From: Halobacteriales archaeon QS_5_70_15
GTDB taxonomy: Archaea; Halobacteriota; Halobacteria; Halobacteriales; Haloarculaceae
Direction: 5' to 3'
Length of the DNA: 38,730 nucleotides
NCBI GenBank assembly: GCA_003022005.1
Contig: PXRQ01000061.1
Span: 1 to 38,730, forward strand
Shown: positions 7,609 to 14,902 of the stretch, piece after piece
How the letters are laid out: each line of letters begins with the position of its first letter
How positions within the stretch are numbered: position 1 is the stretch's first letter
Translations under genes and position numbers: made by a program
The notes under the pieces: model-generated
Databases searched by the model: none
Told to the model about the DNA's origin: nothing
The model's input: the letters and a program-made list of their open reading frames with translations, nothing else

Positions 7609-8919
7609 TCAGGCGCCCATCGGCGCGGCCACGTCGCTGGCCTTCGCCCGCGCCTGCTCGATCACCGAGGGCCGGGCCTCGAACGAGATGGTCACCTGCT
7701 CGCCGTAGTCGACATCCTCGACGTGGGCGTTGTCGTGGACCCAGGAGACGAGGCTCATGGCGTCGTCACACATCGGGAGGACGAGCCGTTCGGACTCGAA
7801 CGGCGGGAGTTCGCGGTCGATGCGCGCCTCCAGTTCCTCGATGCCGGTACCCTCGGTCGCGCTGACGGCGACCGGGTTGGGCGCGAGCGAGGAGAGCGCC
7901 TGCCGCTTGCGCTCGAGTTCGGCCTCGTCGACGCGGTCGACCTTGTTCAGCACCGTGACGATCGGTGCCTCGTTGCGCTCGTAGAGCGTGTCGTGGCTGG
8001 TGACGAGCCGCTCGCGGATCTCCTCGATCGGGTCCGAGACGTCCACGACCAGCAGGACGAGGTCGGCGCGGTACACCTCCGAGAGCGTGGACTTGAACGA
8101 CTCGACGAGCCAGTGTGGCAGGTCGGAGATGAACCCGACGGTGTCGGTCAGCAGGACGTCCCTGCGGTCGGTCTCCATCCGGCGGGTGGTCGTCCCGAGC
8201 GTCGTGAAGAGCCGGTCCTCGGACTCGGCTGTCGTGTCGAGGTCGGGGTGGAGGCCCTCGTTCTCGTCGACGTCGAGGTCCGTCGCGAGCCTGCGGAGCA
8301 GGTTCGACTTGCCGGCGTTGGTGTAGCCCGCGAGCGCCACGAGATCGAACCCGGACTCGCGGCGCTGCTCGCGCCGGTGCTGGTCGGTCTCCTCGATCCG
8401 CTCCAGCTCCGCCCGGATGTTGGAGATCTGCTTCTTGATGTCCTCCTCGCGTGACTCGTCGTACTCGCCGAGCCCCATGAACCCGGGGCGCTCGTCGCGC
8501 CTGGCGAGCGAGACCTTCGCCTCCGCGCGCGGGAGCTCGTACCTGAGTTCGGCCAGCTCCACCTGGAGCTGTGCCTTCTTCGTGTTGGCCCGCTGGCCGA
8601 AGATCTCCAGGATGAGCCGGAAGCGGTCCATCAGCTCGATGCCCTCCGGGAGGATGTTCCCGAGGTTGAACGTCTGGTAGGGCCCGAGCCGGTTGTCGAA
8701 GAGGACCGTCGTCGCCTCGGTCGCCTCGACGACCCGCGCGAGCTCCTCGGCCTTCCCCTCCCCGAGGCAGGTCGCGGGGTCCTCCTTGCGGGTCTGGGTC
8801 ACCTCCGCGGCGACCGAATACCCCGCCGCACGCGCCAGTTCGCGGATCTCCTCGGTGTCCGCCCCCCCGGAGTCCACGCGCTTGGCGACCACCGCCGTTT
8901 CCTCGTGTGTACCGGTCAC
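7609..8919 (-). CDS. hflX: GTPase HflX
   Basis: The 436-residue product is the ribosome-associated GTPase HflX. The N-terminal HflX domain (residues about 8-180) includes GPYQTFNLGNILPEGIELMDR with the RLILEIFGQRANTKKAQLQVELAEL helix pair. The G domain has the P-loop GYTNAGKSN (residues 198-206), a switch region DTTAESEDRLFTTLGTTTRR, DTVGFISDLP (G3, 259-268) and NKVD (G4, 325-328). In bacteria HflX splits stalled 70S ribosomes during stress; the archaeal protein binds the large subunit. It starts with GTG, with a TATA element about 28 nt upstream. The TGA stop is followed by TGCGGACGG and the gene converges on the kinase gene. Confidence 0.93.
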   Translation of the reverse strand: MTGTHEETAVVAKRVDSGGADTEEIRELARAAGYSVAAEVTQTRKEDPATCLGEGKAEELARVVEATEATTVLFDNRLGPYQTFNLGNILPEGIELMDRFRLILEIFGQRANTKKAQLQVELAELRYELPRAEAKVSLARRDERPGFMGLGEYDESREEDIKKQISNIRAELERIEETDQHRREQRRESGFDLVALAGYTNAGKSNLLRRLATDLDVDENEGLHPDLDTTAESEDRLFTTLGTTTRRMETDRRDVLLTDTVGFISDLPHWLVESFKSTLSEVYRADLVLLVVDVSDPIEEIRERLVTSHDTLYERNEAPIVTVLNKVDRVDEAELERKRQALSSLAPNPVAVSATEGTGIEELEARIDRELPPFESERLVLPMCDDAMSLVSWVHDNAHVEDVDYGEQVTISFEARPSVIEQARAKASDVAAPMGA

Positions 8920-8941
8920 TCGCCGTGGAGTAGGGGATTCC

Positions 8942-8951
8942 GGTACTTAAC
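8942..8951 (-). promoter_or_regulatory. TATA-type promoter of hflX
   Basis: Minus-strand GTTAAGTACC is centred about 28 nt upstream of the hflX GTG, which supports that start and a leaderless transcript. Confidence 0.6.
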
Positions 8952-9341
8952 TTCCGTCCCCACGAACGGTGTTCGCCGATTCGGGGCCCCCCCGATCCGT
9001 CCGGCCGCGTAGCGGATCGAAGGCCGTCCGGCCCCCGTCGGTGTCCGGACCACAGGTTCAAATACTCGGACGGGACCACCCATCCCGTGACCTGACCGTC
9101 ACCCCTGGAGGGATCGCGGTAGTGCGGTGGGATCTCCCGGGGCCCCGGCTTCTGCCCCACCGCCTGTCAGCCCCGTCGACGCAACGGCACTCGCGTGGAT
9201 CCCACAAGCGACCACGTCGGTCGACGCCGCTCGTGTCCGGCCTCAGTCGGCCGGGTGGGGTTCCTGGCGTCGTATCCTCGCCGAGAGACGCTCGAGAGTC
9301 GCCGTGGGGGGACGACGTCTACACCTGCGCGGGACCGGGGA
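8952..9341. other. Gene-poor spacer with a hairpin and a possible plus-strand promoter
   Basis: No credible protein gene is seen between hflX and the end of the MFS gene. The stretch contains an AT-rich element (GTTCAAATACT, about 9056-9066) that could act as a promoter. Downstream of it are an 8-bp inverted repeat, GCGGTGGG at 9124-9131 with CCCACCGC at 9156-9163, and inside its loop a self-complementary CCGGGGCCCCGG (9138-9149). This could be the 3' structure of the dpp/MFS transcript or a small RNA. Two copies of CCGTCCGGCC lie near 8997 and 9027. Confidence 0.35.
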
Positions 9342-10646
9342 TCAGTCCTCGGACGAGGACGGCGCGTACCCCTCGGTCGTGTCGTCCTGCGACGACGGCG
9401 CTCGCAGGCCGAGCGCGGCCACGCCGGCCGCGACGGCCAGGGCCCCGCCGACGCCGAACGCCGTTGGCCAGTCGGTGACCGTCACCAGCCAGCCGGTGAC
9501 GGCGCCGCCGAAGACCCCACCCCACATCTTCCCGGAGTAGAGCAGCGCGTAGTTCGACGAGGAGTGGGCCGTGCCGTAGTACTCCCCGACGAGGCTCGGG
9601 AACAGGGTGTACTGCGGGCTCCAGAAGAACACGGCGACGACGACGCTCCCGACGAACAGGAGGACCGAGCCGGCCTGTGCGCCGAGGACGACCCCGCCGA
9701 CGCCGAGGCCGCAGAGAACGAACGAAGCGGCCATGGTCCACCGACGGTCGAACCGGTCGGAGAGGTCGCCCATCACGAGCCGGCCGACGCCCGCCGCGAC
9801 GGGCAGGACGGTTGCCGAGAGCGTCGCGGTGTTCTCGGTCAGCTCCATCGCCTGGGCGAACGAAATCACCTTCGCGGTCACCATCAGCCCGGCGCCGCTG
9901 ACCGCGACGAACATGGCGTACATCAGCCAGAACTGCCAGGTCCGGGCCGTCTCGCGCCAGGTGTACTCTCGGCCCGCGCCGGGGGTCCCGCCGTCGGCTG
10001 CCGTGCCATCGGCGTCCGCCTCGGCCGACGCCGTACCGCCCCATCCGGCCGGCGGATCGCGGAGGACGTACGCGGCGACGAGCACGACCAGCCCGATAAG
10101 GAGGCCCATGTTCCGGAGGACGTCGCCGTAGGCGCCGACTGCCGAGTTCGCCCGGACGTAGGGGACGAACAGCGCCGCGCCGCCCGCGAAGGCCATCGTC
10201 CCGACGCCGGTCGTGAGCCCCCGGCGGTCGGGGAACCACTTCAGCGCCGTGTTCACCGCCACCGTGTAGACGATGCCGACGCCGATCGCGCCGAGCGAGT
10301 AGAGGACGTAGAGCTGCCAGACGCTCGTCGCGTAGGCGAGCCCGACGTAGCTCCCGCCGGCGAGGACGGCCGCGATACCGGTCAGGACCCGGGGGCCGTG
10401 GCGGTCGCGCCACCAGCCGACCGGGAACTGCGAGCCGGCCTGGAAGATCACGAACAGCGTGAACACCAGGCCCAGCTGGGGCAACGGGATGCCGAGGTCC
10501 CGCGCGAGCGGCCCCTCGATGGACGACCAGACGTACTGGTAGGGGCTGACGACGCCCATCGCCAGCGCCGCGACGACGATCAGCCACCACCGGGAGAACC
10601 CGAGGTGCTCGCGGGCGTCGTCGGCCCGCTCCGTCTCGTCGCTCAC
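9342..10646 (-). CDS. OFA-like MFS transporter, last gene of the dpp operon
   Basis: The 434-residue product is a major-facilitator protein with about 12 membrane segments. Its start (FSRWWLIVVAALAMGVVSPYQYVW), the GSQFPVGWWRDRHGPRVLTG loop and FWSPQYTLFPSLVGEYYGTAHSSSNYALLYSGKMWGG-type C-half resemble the oxalate/formate antiporter (OFA) family. The substrate is unknown. A hydrophilic Ala/Asp/Gly-rich central loop separates the two six-helix halves. It starts with a GTG that overlaps the dppF TGA (GTGA), so it should be translated from the dpp messenger. A secondary carrier ending a peptide-ABC operon suggests it imports or exports a product related to the ABC substrate. Confidence 0.85.
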   Translation of the reverse strand: MSDETERADDAREHLGFSRWWLIVVAALAMGVVSPYQYVWSSIEGPLARDLGIPLPQLGLVFTLFVIFQAGSQFPVGWWRDRHGPRVLTGIAAVLAGGSYVGLAYATSVWQLYVLYSLGAIGVGIVYTVAVNTALKWFPDRRGLTTGVGTMAFAGGAALFVPYVRANSAVGAYGDVLRNMGLLIGLVVLVAAYVLRDPPAGWGGTASAEADADGTAADGGTPGAGREYTWRETARTWQFWLMYAMFVAVSGAGLMVTAKVISFAQAMELTENTATLSATVLPVAAGVGRLVMGDLSDRFDRRWTMAASFVLCGLGVGGVVLGAQAGSVLLFVGSVVVAVFFWSPQYTLFPSLVGEYYGTAHSSSNYALLYSGKMWGGVFGGAVTGWLVTVTDWPTAFGVGGALAVAAGVAALGLRAPSSQDDTTEGYAPSSSED

Positions 10647-11758
10647 CGGCCCGGGCCGCCCCCCTCGTAGGGGCTCTGTCGGCGACGTTCGGCCGCGTCG
10701 CGGTCGTTCCAGTGGCAGGCCGACCGGTGCGTCTCGTCGCCGTCGACGGGAGCCAGCGGCGGCTCCTCGGCCTCGCACTCCTCGTCGATGTACTCCGGAC
10801 ACCGGGTGTGGAACGGGCAGCCCGAGGGCGGGTCGATGGGGCTCGGCGGGTTCCCCTCGAGGGGGACCTTCTGCCGGCTGGTCCGGCCCTCGACGCTGGG
10901 GATCGCCGCCAGCAGCGACCGGGTGTAGGGGTGGTGCGGCGACTCGAAGATGGCCCTCGTCGGCCCCTCCTCGACGACCTTCCCGAGGTACATCACCGCG
11001 ATGCGGTCGCTGACGTGCCTGACCACCGAGAGGTCGTGGGCGATAAAGACGTACGAGAGGCCGTAGTCGTCCTGCAGGCGCTTCATCAGGTTGATGATCT
11101 GGGCCTGCACCGAGACGTCGAGCGCGCTCACCGGCTCGTCGGCGATGATGAGCCGCGGCTCGACCGCCAGCGCCCGCGCGATGCCGATACGCTGTCGCTG
11201 CCCCCCGGAGAACTCGTGGGGGTAGCGGTCGGCGACGTCCGGCGAGAGGCCGACCTCGCGGAACAGTTCGGCGACGCGGGCCTCGCGGGCCTCGCCGGTG
11301 GCGATGTCGTGGACCGCGAGGGGCTTGCGGACGATCTCCCCGGCGGTCTTCCGGGGGTTCAGCGAGGAGAGCGGGTCCTGGAAGATGACCTGGACGTCCT
11401 TGCGGAGCCGTTTCAGTCGTTTGCCGCCGGCCTCGGAGATGTCCTCGCCGTCGAACCGGATGGTGCCCGCGGTCGGCTCGTAGAGCCGCGCGAGCGTCCG
11501 TCCGAGGGTCGACTTGCCACAGCCGGACTCGCCGACGACCCCGAGCGTTTCGCGCTCGTCGAGCGTGAGGTCCACGCCGTCGACGGCGTGGACGAGCCGC
11601 TCGTCGCTGAACAGCCGGTCGATGAACCCCTGCTCGACCGGGAAGTGCTTCTTCAGCCCCTCGGCCTCGAGGAGCGGCGTCCCCTCGCCCGCGCCGGCGT
11701 CGGTCGCCCCCGTGGTCCGGTCGTCGGTGTCCGTGCCGTGTGGCGTGTCAGTGCTCAC
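10643..11758 (-). CDS. dppF: Dipeptide/oligopeptide ABC transporter ATP-binding protein DppF
   Basis: The 371-residue ATPase has Walker A GESGCGKST (residues 76-84), Q-loop VIFQDPLSSLNP, signature FSGGQRQR (183-190), Walker B LIIADEP (203-209) and the H-loop in IAHDLSVVRHVSD. The C-terminal oligopeptide/dipeptide extension carries the Cys cluster CPFHTRC...EEC...C typical of DppD/DppF pairs. The first 28 residues are an acidic, disordered leader. Together with DppD it energises import through the DppBC channel. It starts with GTG overlapping the dppD stop (GTGA) and its own stop overlaps the MFS start. The DppF rather than DppD assignment follows from gene order and from the SSLNPRKT loop. 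Confidence 0.92.
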   Translation of the reverse strand: MSTDTPHGTDTDDRTTGATDAGAGEGTPLLEAEGLKKHFPVEQGFIDRLFSDERLVHAVDGVDLTLDERETLGVVGESGCGKSTLGRTLARLYEPTAGTIRFDGEDISEAGGKRLKRLRKDVQVIFQDPLSSLNPRKTAGEIVRKPLAVHDIATGEAREARVAELFREVGLSPDVADRYPHEFSGGQRQRIGIARALAVEPRLIIADEPVSALDVSVQAQIINLMKRLQDDYGLSYVFIAHDLSVVRHVSDRIAVMYLGKVVEEGPTRAIFESPHHPYTRSLLAAIPSVEGRTSRQKVPLEGNPPSPIDPPSGCPFHTRCPEYIDEECEAEEPPLAPVDGDETHRSACHWNDRDAAERRRQSPYEGGGPGR

Positions 11759-12900
11759 GCGTACTTACCTCTCGTTCGCGCGCGTGAAGGGGCCTCCCCC
11801 TCCGCCGCGTGCTCCTCGATGAGCTCCATCGCACGGTCCACGTCGACGACGGTCGCCTCCTCGCCGTCGTACTCGACGGCGTCGTTGTAGAGGTGACACC
11901 ACGTCGTGTGGTCGGGCTGTTCACCCCGGTAGCCGACGAGCGGCTGCTCACAGAGCGCGAACGCCGCCTCGCAGCGGTTCCGGAACGGACAGCCGGTGGG
12001 CTTCTCGGCCGGTTCGGGAACGTTCCCCTCGATGGCGTCGAGCCACTCGCGGTCGTCGTCGATGCGGGCGATGGAGTTGATGAGCCCCCGGGTGTAGGGG
12101 TGGCGCGGGTCCTCGAACAGCGGTGCCGTGTCGGCGGTCTCCATCAGTTCGCCGGCGTACATCACCGCCACGCGGTCGCAGGTCTCCCTGACCACGGCGA
12201 GGTCGTGGGTGATGAGCAGTATCGACAGGTCGAACTCGTCGCGGAGGTCGAGCAGTTCGTTGAGTATCTGTGCCTCGATGGTGACGTCGAGCGCGGTCGT
12301 CGGCTCGTCGGCGACCAGCAGGTCCGGCTCGCCGGCGAGCGCCTGGGCGATCATCACCCGCTGTTTCATCCCGCCGGAGAGCTGGTGGGGGTACTCGTGG
12401 GCCCGCTGGGCGGGCTCGGGGATACCTACCGTCTCCAGCAGTTCGACCGCGCGCCCCCAGGAGGGGCTCTTCTCGCTCGTCCCGGTGACGTACTTGCGGC
12501 GCATCTCGCTCCAGAACCCCCGACGCTCGCCCGTCTCGTGGTGGTGGCGGACGACCTCGGCGATCTGCTCGCCGACGGTCATCACCGGGTTCAGGCTGCT
12601 CATCGGGTCCTGGAATATCATGCTGATCCGGTTGCCCCGGACCGCCCGCATCTCCGCATCGGTCTTCTCGAGGAGGTCCTCCCCGTCGTAACGGATGGCG
12701 TCGGCCTCGATGCGCGCCCCGTCCAGCAGGCCGAGCACCGACAGCGCCGTCACCGACTTGCCGGAGCCGGATTCGCCGACGACACCGAACACCTCGCCGC
12801 GGTCGACGGTGAACGAGACACCGTCGACGGCGGGCACCTCGCCCCGTTCCGTCTCGAACGTCGTGTGGAGGTTCTCGACCTCCAGCAGGTGGTCGTTCAT
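11755..12900 (-). CDS. dppD: Dipeptide/oligopeptide ABC transporter ATP-binding protein DppD
   Basis: The 381-residue ATPase has Walker A GESGSGKSV (about residues 42-50), the Q-loop MIFQDPMSSLNPVMT, signature QLSGGMKQRVMIAQAL, Walker B LLVADEPTTALD and ITHDLAVVRETCD, plus the C-terminal oligo_HPY Cys motif CPFRNRC. It is the heterodimer partner of DppF. The ATG at 12900 overlaps the dppC TGA (ATGA), which settles the start against a long upstream in-frame extension that lies antisense-free inside dppC. An insertion around GFWSEMRRKYVTGTSEKSPSW between the Q-loop and signature is longer than in DppF but common in this subfamily. Confidence 0.92.
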   Translation of the reverse strand: MNDHLLEVENLHTTFETERGEVPAVDGVSFTVDRGEVFGVVGESGSGKSVTALSVLGLLDGARIEADAIRYDGEDLLEKTDAEMRAVRGNRISMIFQDPMSSLNPVMTVGEQIAEVVRHHHETGERRGFWSEMRRKYVTGTSEKSPSWGRAVELLETVGIPEPAQRAHEYPHQLSGGMKQRVMIAQALAGEPDLLVADEPTTALDVTIEAQILNELLDLRDEFDLSILLITHDLAVVRETCDRVAVMYAGELMETADTAPLFEDPRHPYTRGLINSIARIDDDREWLDAIEGNVPEPAEKPTGCPFRNRCEAAFALCEQPLVGYRGEQPDHTTWCHLYNDAVEYDGEEATVVDVDRAMELIEEHAAEGEAPSRARTRGKYA

Positions 12901-13799
12901 TCCGTATCGGTCTCCCTGACGTCGAATGCGTCCCGCAGCGCGTCCCCGAAGAGGTTGATCCCGAGCACGGTGACCATGATGAGGAGTCCCGGGATGATCG
13001 AGATCCACCACGCCTGGGTGATGAAGTTCCGTCCCTGACCGAGGAGCGCGCCCCACGTCGGCGTCGAGGGCTTCACGCCGAGCCCCAGGAACGAGAGGGT
13101 CGCCTCCGCCAGCATGGCTCGCGCCACCAGCACGGTGAACTGGACGATGATCGGCGCCACCGTGTTCGGGAACACCTCCTCGACGATGATCTCGAAGTCG
13201 CCCAGCCCGAGGCTCTCGGCCGCGAGCATGTACTCCTCGGTCCGGATCGAGAGCACCTCGCCGCGGGTGATCCGGGCGAAGTCGTCGATGTACGCGAACC
13301 CGACCGCGACGACGACGTTCCAGATGCCCTGGCCGAAGATCGCCACCAGCATGATCGCGATCAGGAGCCACGGGAACGCCCACATCACGTCCACGCTCCG
13401 CATCAGCAGGTCGTCGACCCAGCCGCCGTAGTAGCCGGCGACGAGCCCGAGGACGACCCCGAGCCCGGCCCCGAACAGGACCGCGCCGAGCCCGATCCCG
13501 AGACTGATCCGCGCCCCGAACATCAGCCGGGACAGGAGGTCCCGCCCGAACGAGTCGGTCCCGAGCGGTGTTTCGGTCCCCAGCGCCGGCGGGTCGAGCG
13601 GGACGAAGTCCTGGGCCATCGGGTCGTGGGGCGCCAGTTCGGGGGCGAAGATCGCGGCGAGCGCGAACGTCACCACGATCACCAGGCCGATCTTCGCCTT
13701 GAGGTCGCGGCGGACGGTGGCGGCGAACCGCTCGGCGAGGTCGCTCCGTATCCCGAAGATCCTGTTATCCTCGGTGTCGATACCGGCGGCCACGGTCAC
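12897..13799 (-). CDS. dppC: Dipeptide/oligopeptide ABC transporter permease DppC
   Basis: The 300-residue product has the DppC architecture. A cytoplasmic N-terminus leads to one membrane helix (GLVIVVTFALAAIFAPELA), then the conserved HPLGTD-like block ETPLGTDSFGRDLLSRLMFGAR. The BPD_transp_1 core follows, containing the EAA-type coupling loop EYMLAAESLGLGDFEIIVEEVFPN and ending ISIIPGLLIMVTVLGINLFGDALRD. It forms the channel with DppB. It starts with GTG, overlapping the dppB stop by 4 nt, and its stop overlaps the dppD ATG. The length is normal. Confidence 0.92.
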   Translation of the reverse strand: MTVAAGIDTEDNRIFGIRSDLAERFAATVRRDLKAKIGLVIVVTFALAAIFAPELAPHDPMAQDFVPLDPPALGTETPLGTDSFGRDLLSRLMFGARISLGIGLGAVLFGAGLGVVLGLVAGYYGGWVDDLLMRSVDVMWAFPWLLIAIMLVAIFGQGIWNVVVAVGFAYIDDFARITRGEVLSIRTEEYMLAAESLGLGDFEIIVEEVFPNTVAPIIVQFTVLVARAMLAEATLSFLGLGVKPSTPTWGALLGQGRNFITQAWWISIIPGLLIMVTVLGINLFGDALRDAFDVRETDTE

Positions 13800-14755
13800 T
13801 CACCACCGCCGTACTGGATGCGCGGGTTGATCATGGTGTAGAGCATGTCGACTATCAGGTTCATGAACACGAACGCGAACGAGATGATGATGACGGTCCC
13901 CTGTATCACGGGGAAGTCGCGGCGGTTGATCGAGCCGATGAGCAGCCGACCGAGCCCACGTATTCCGAAGACGATCTCGACGGCGACGACGCCGCCGAGC
14001 ACGACCGCGAGGAAGATGCCGGCGAGGGTGACCACCGGTATGAGCGCGTTCTGGAGGCCGTGTTTGAACAGCACCAGGTTGGAGCTCAACCCCTTCGCCC
14101 GGGCGGTCCGCATGTAGTCCTCGTTGAGCACCTCGAGCATCGAGGACCGCATCATCCGCATCAGGATGCCGCCGTAGGGTACTCCGACGGCGATCGACGG
14201 GAGGAGTATCGACTTGACCCACGGCACGACCCCCTCATCGAGGGGGGTGTAGCCGAACGTCGGCATGGCGTCGACGTTCACCCCGATCACGAGGATCAGC
14301 ACGATGCCGATCCAGAACGCCGGCATACTGATCCCGAAGAAGGCGACGACGGTAGCGACGTAGTCCTCGAACTCGTAGCGCTTGGTCGCGCTGATGATCC
14401 CCGTCGGGATCGCGATCATGAGCGCGATGACCATCCCGAGCGCCGCGATGCTCAGCGTCGGTCCCGAGACCTGGACCAGCAGGTCCAGCACCGACTGGCC
14501 GGTCCGGATGGACTCGCCGAAGTCGCCCGTGAGGATCCGCCGCAGCCACCGGAGGTACTGGACGTGCAGCGGCTGGTTCAGCCCGAGTTCGTTCCGCAGT
14601 GCCCTCAGGGCGTCGGAGTCGGCGTCGCCGCCCAGCATCAGCCGCGCCGGGTCCCCCGGGATCGACCGGACGGCCGCGAACACGACCGTCGCCACGAAGA
14701 AGATGACGAACGCCGAGTGGAGCAGCCGCTTGAGGAGGTAGCGCCTCACCCCCAT
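13796..14755 (-). CDS. dppB: Dipeptide/oligopeptide ABC transporter permease DppB
   Basis: The 319-residue product begins with the typical cytoplasmic anchor MGVRRYLLKRLLHSAFVIFF and the periplasmic-side domain SIPGDPARLMLGG...ALRNELGLNQPLHVQYLRWL. The BPD_transp_1 core follows, with the coupling loop EDYMRTARAKGLSSNLVLFKHGLQNALIPV and a final helix FVFMNLIVDMLYTMINPRI. It pairs with DppC. The 147-nt spacer to dppA contains a duplicated 24-bp sequence (14794-14817 and 14860-14883). The gene is downstream of dppA in the same direction and opens the tightly coupled dppB-C-D-F-MFS unit. Confidence 0.93.
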   Translation of the reverse strand: MGVRRYLLKRLLHSAFVIFFVATVVFAAVRSIPGDPARLMLGGDADSDALRALRNELGLNQPLHVQYLRWLRRILTGDFGESIRTGQSVLDLLVQVSGPTLSIAALGMVIALMIAIPTGIISATKRYEFEDYVATVVAFFGISMPAFWIGIVLILVIGVNVDAMPTFGYTPLDEGVVPWVKSILLPSIAVGVPYGGILMRMMRSSMLEVLNEDYMRTARAKGLSSNLVLFKHGLQNALIPVVTLAGIFLAVVLGGVVAVEIVFGIRGLGRLLIGSINRRDFPVIQGTVIIISFAFVFMNLIVDMLYTMINPRIQYGGGE

Positions 14756-14793
14756 GGGTCGGTCCTCCCGGGGCCCTGTTCTGGCGAGGGGGT

Positions 14794-14817
14794 GGATACG
14801 TACATGTGTAGTTGTCG
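14794..14817. repeat. 24-bp direct repeat, copy 1, in the dppA-dppB spacer
   Basis: The plus-strand copy contains TACGTACATGTGTAG followed by TTGTCG. It matches copy 2 at 23 of 24 positions. The core has TACA and TGTA arms around TG, so a dimeric protein could bind it or the RNA could fold locally. Confidence 0.85.
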
Positions 14818-14859
14818 ATGCGCTGTCGCGCTCGATCTCGGTCGCGAGCCTTTCGCGTC

Positions 14860-14883
14860 GGATACGTACATGTGTAGCTGTCG
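14860..14883. repeat. 24-bp direct repeat, copy 2, in the dppA-dppB spacer
   Basis: This is the same 24-bp sequence 66 bp downstream of copy 1 on the plus strand, with C for T after the TGTAG core. It lies 20 nt after the dppA stop in the direction of transcription. Between the copies is a short TCGCG...CGCGA inverted repeat (about 14825-14846). Confidence 0.85.
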
Positions 14884-14902
14884 GTGGAGCGGTCGAGGGA
14901 TG

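Noticed and set aside
9050..9075. A GGTTCAAAT string resembling a tRNA T-arm
   Set aside because: The flanking bases do not form a 5-bp T stem and no acceptor, D or anticodon arms can be drawn around it.
10647..10802. An N-terminal extension of the OFA-like MFS protein upstream of the GTG at 10646
   Set aside because: The extension is Arg/Pro/Gly-rich, lies inside dppF, and the GTGA overlap gives a better start directly before the membrane domain.
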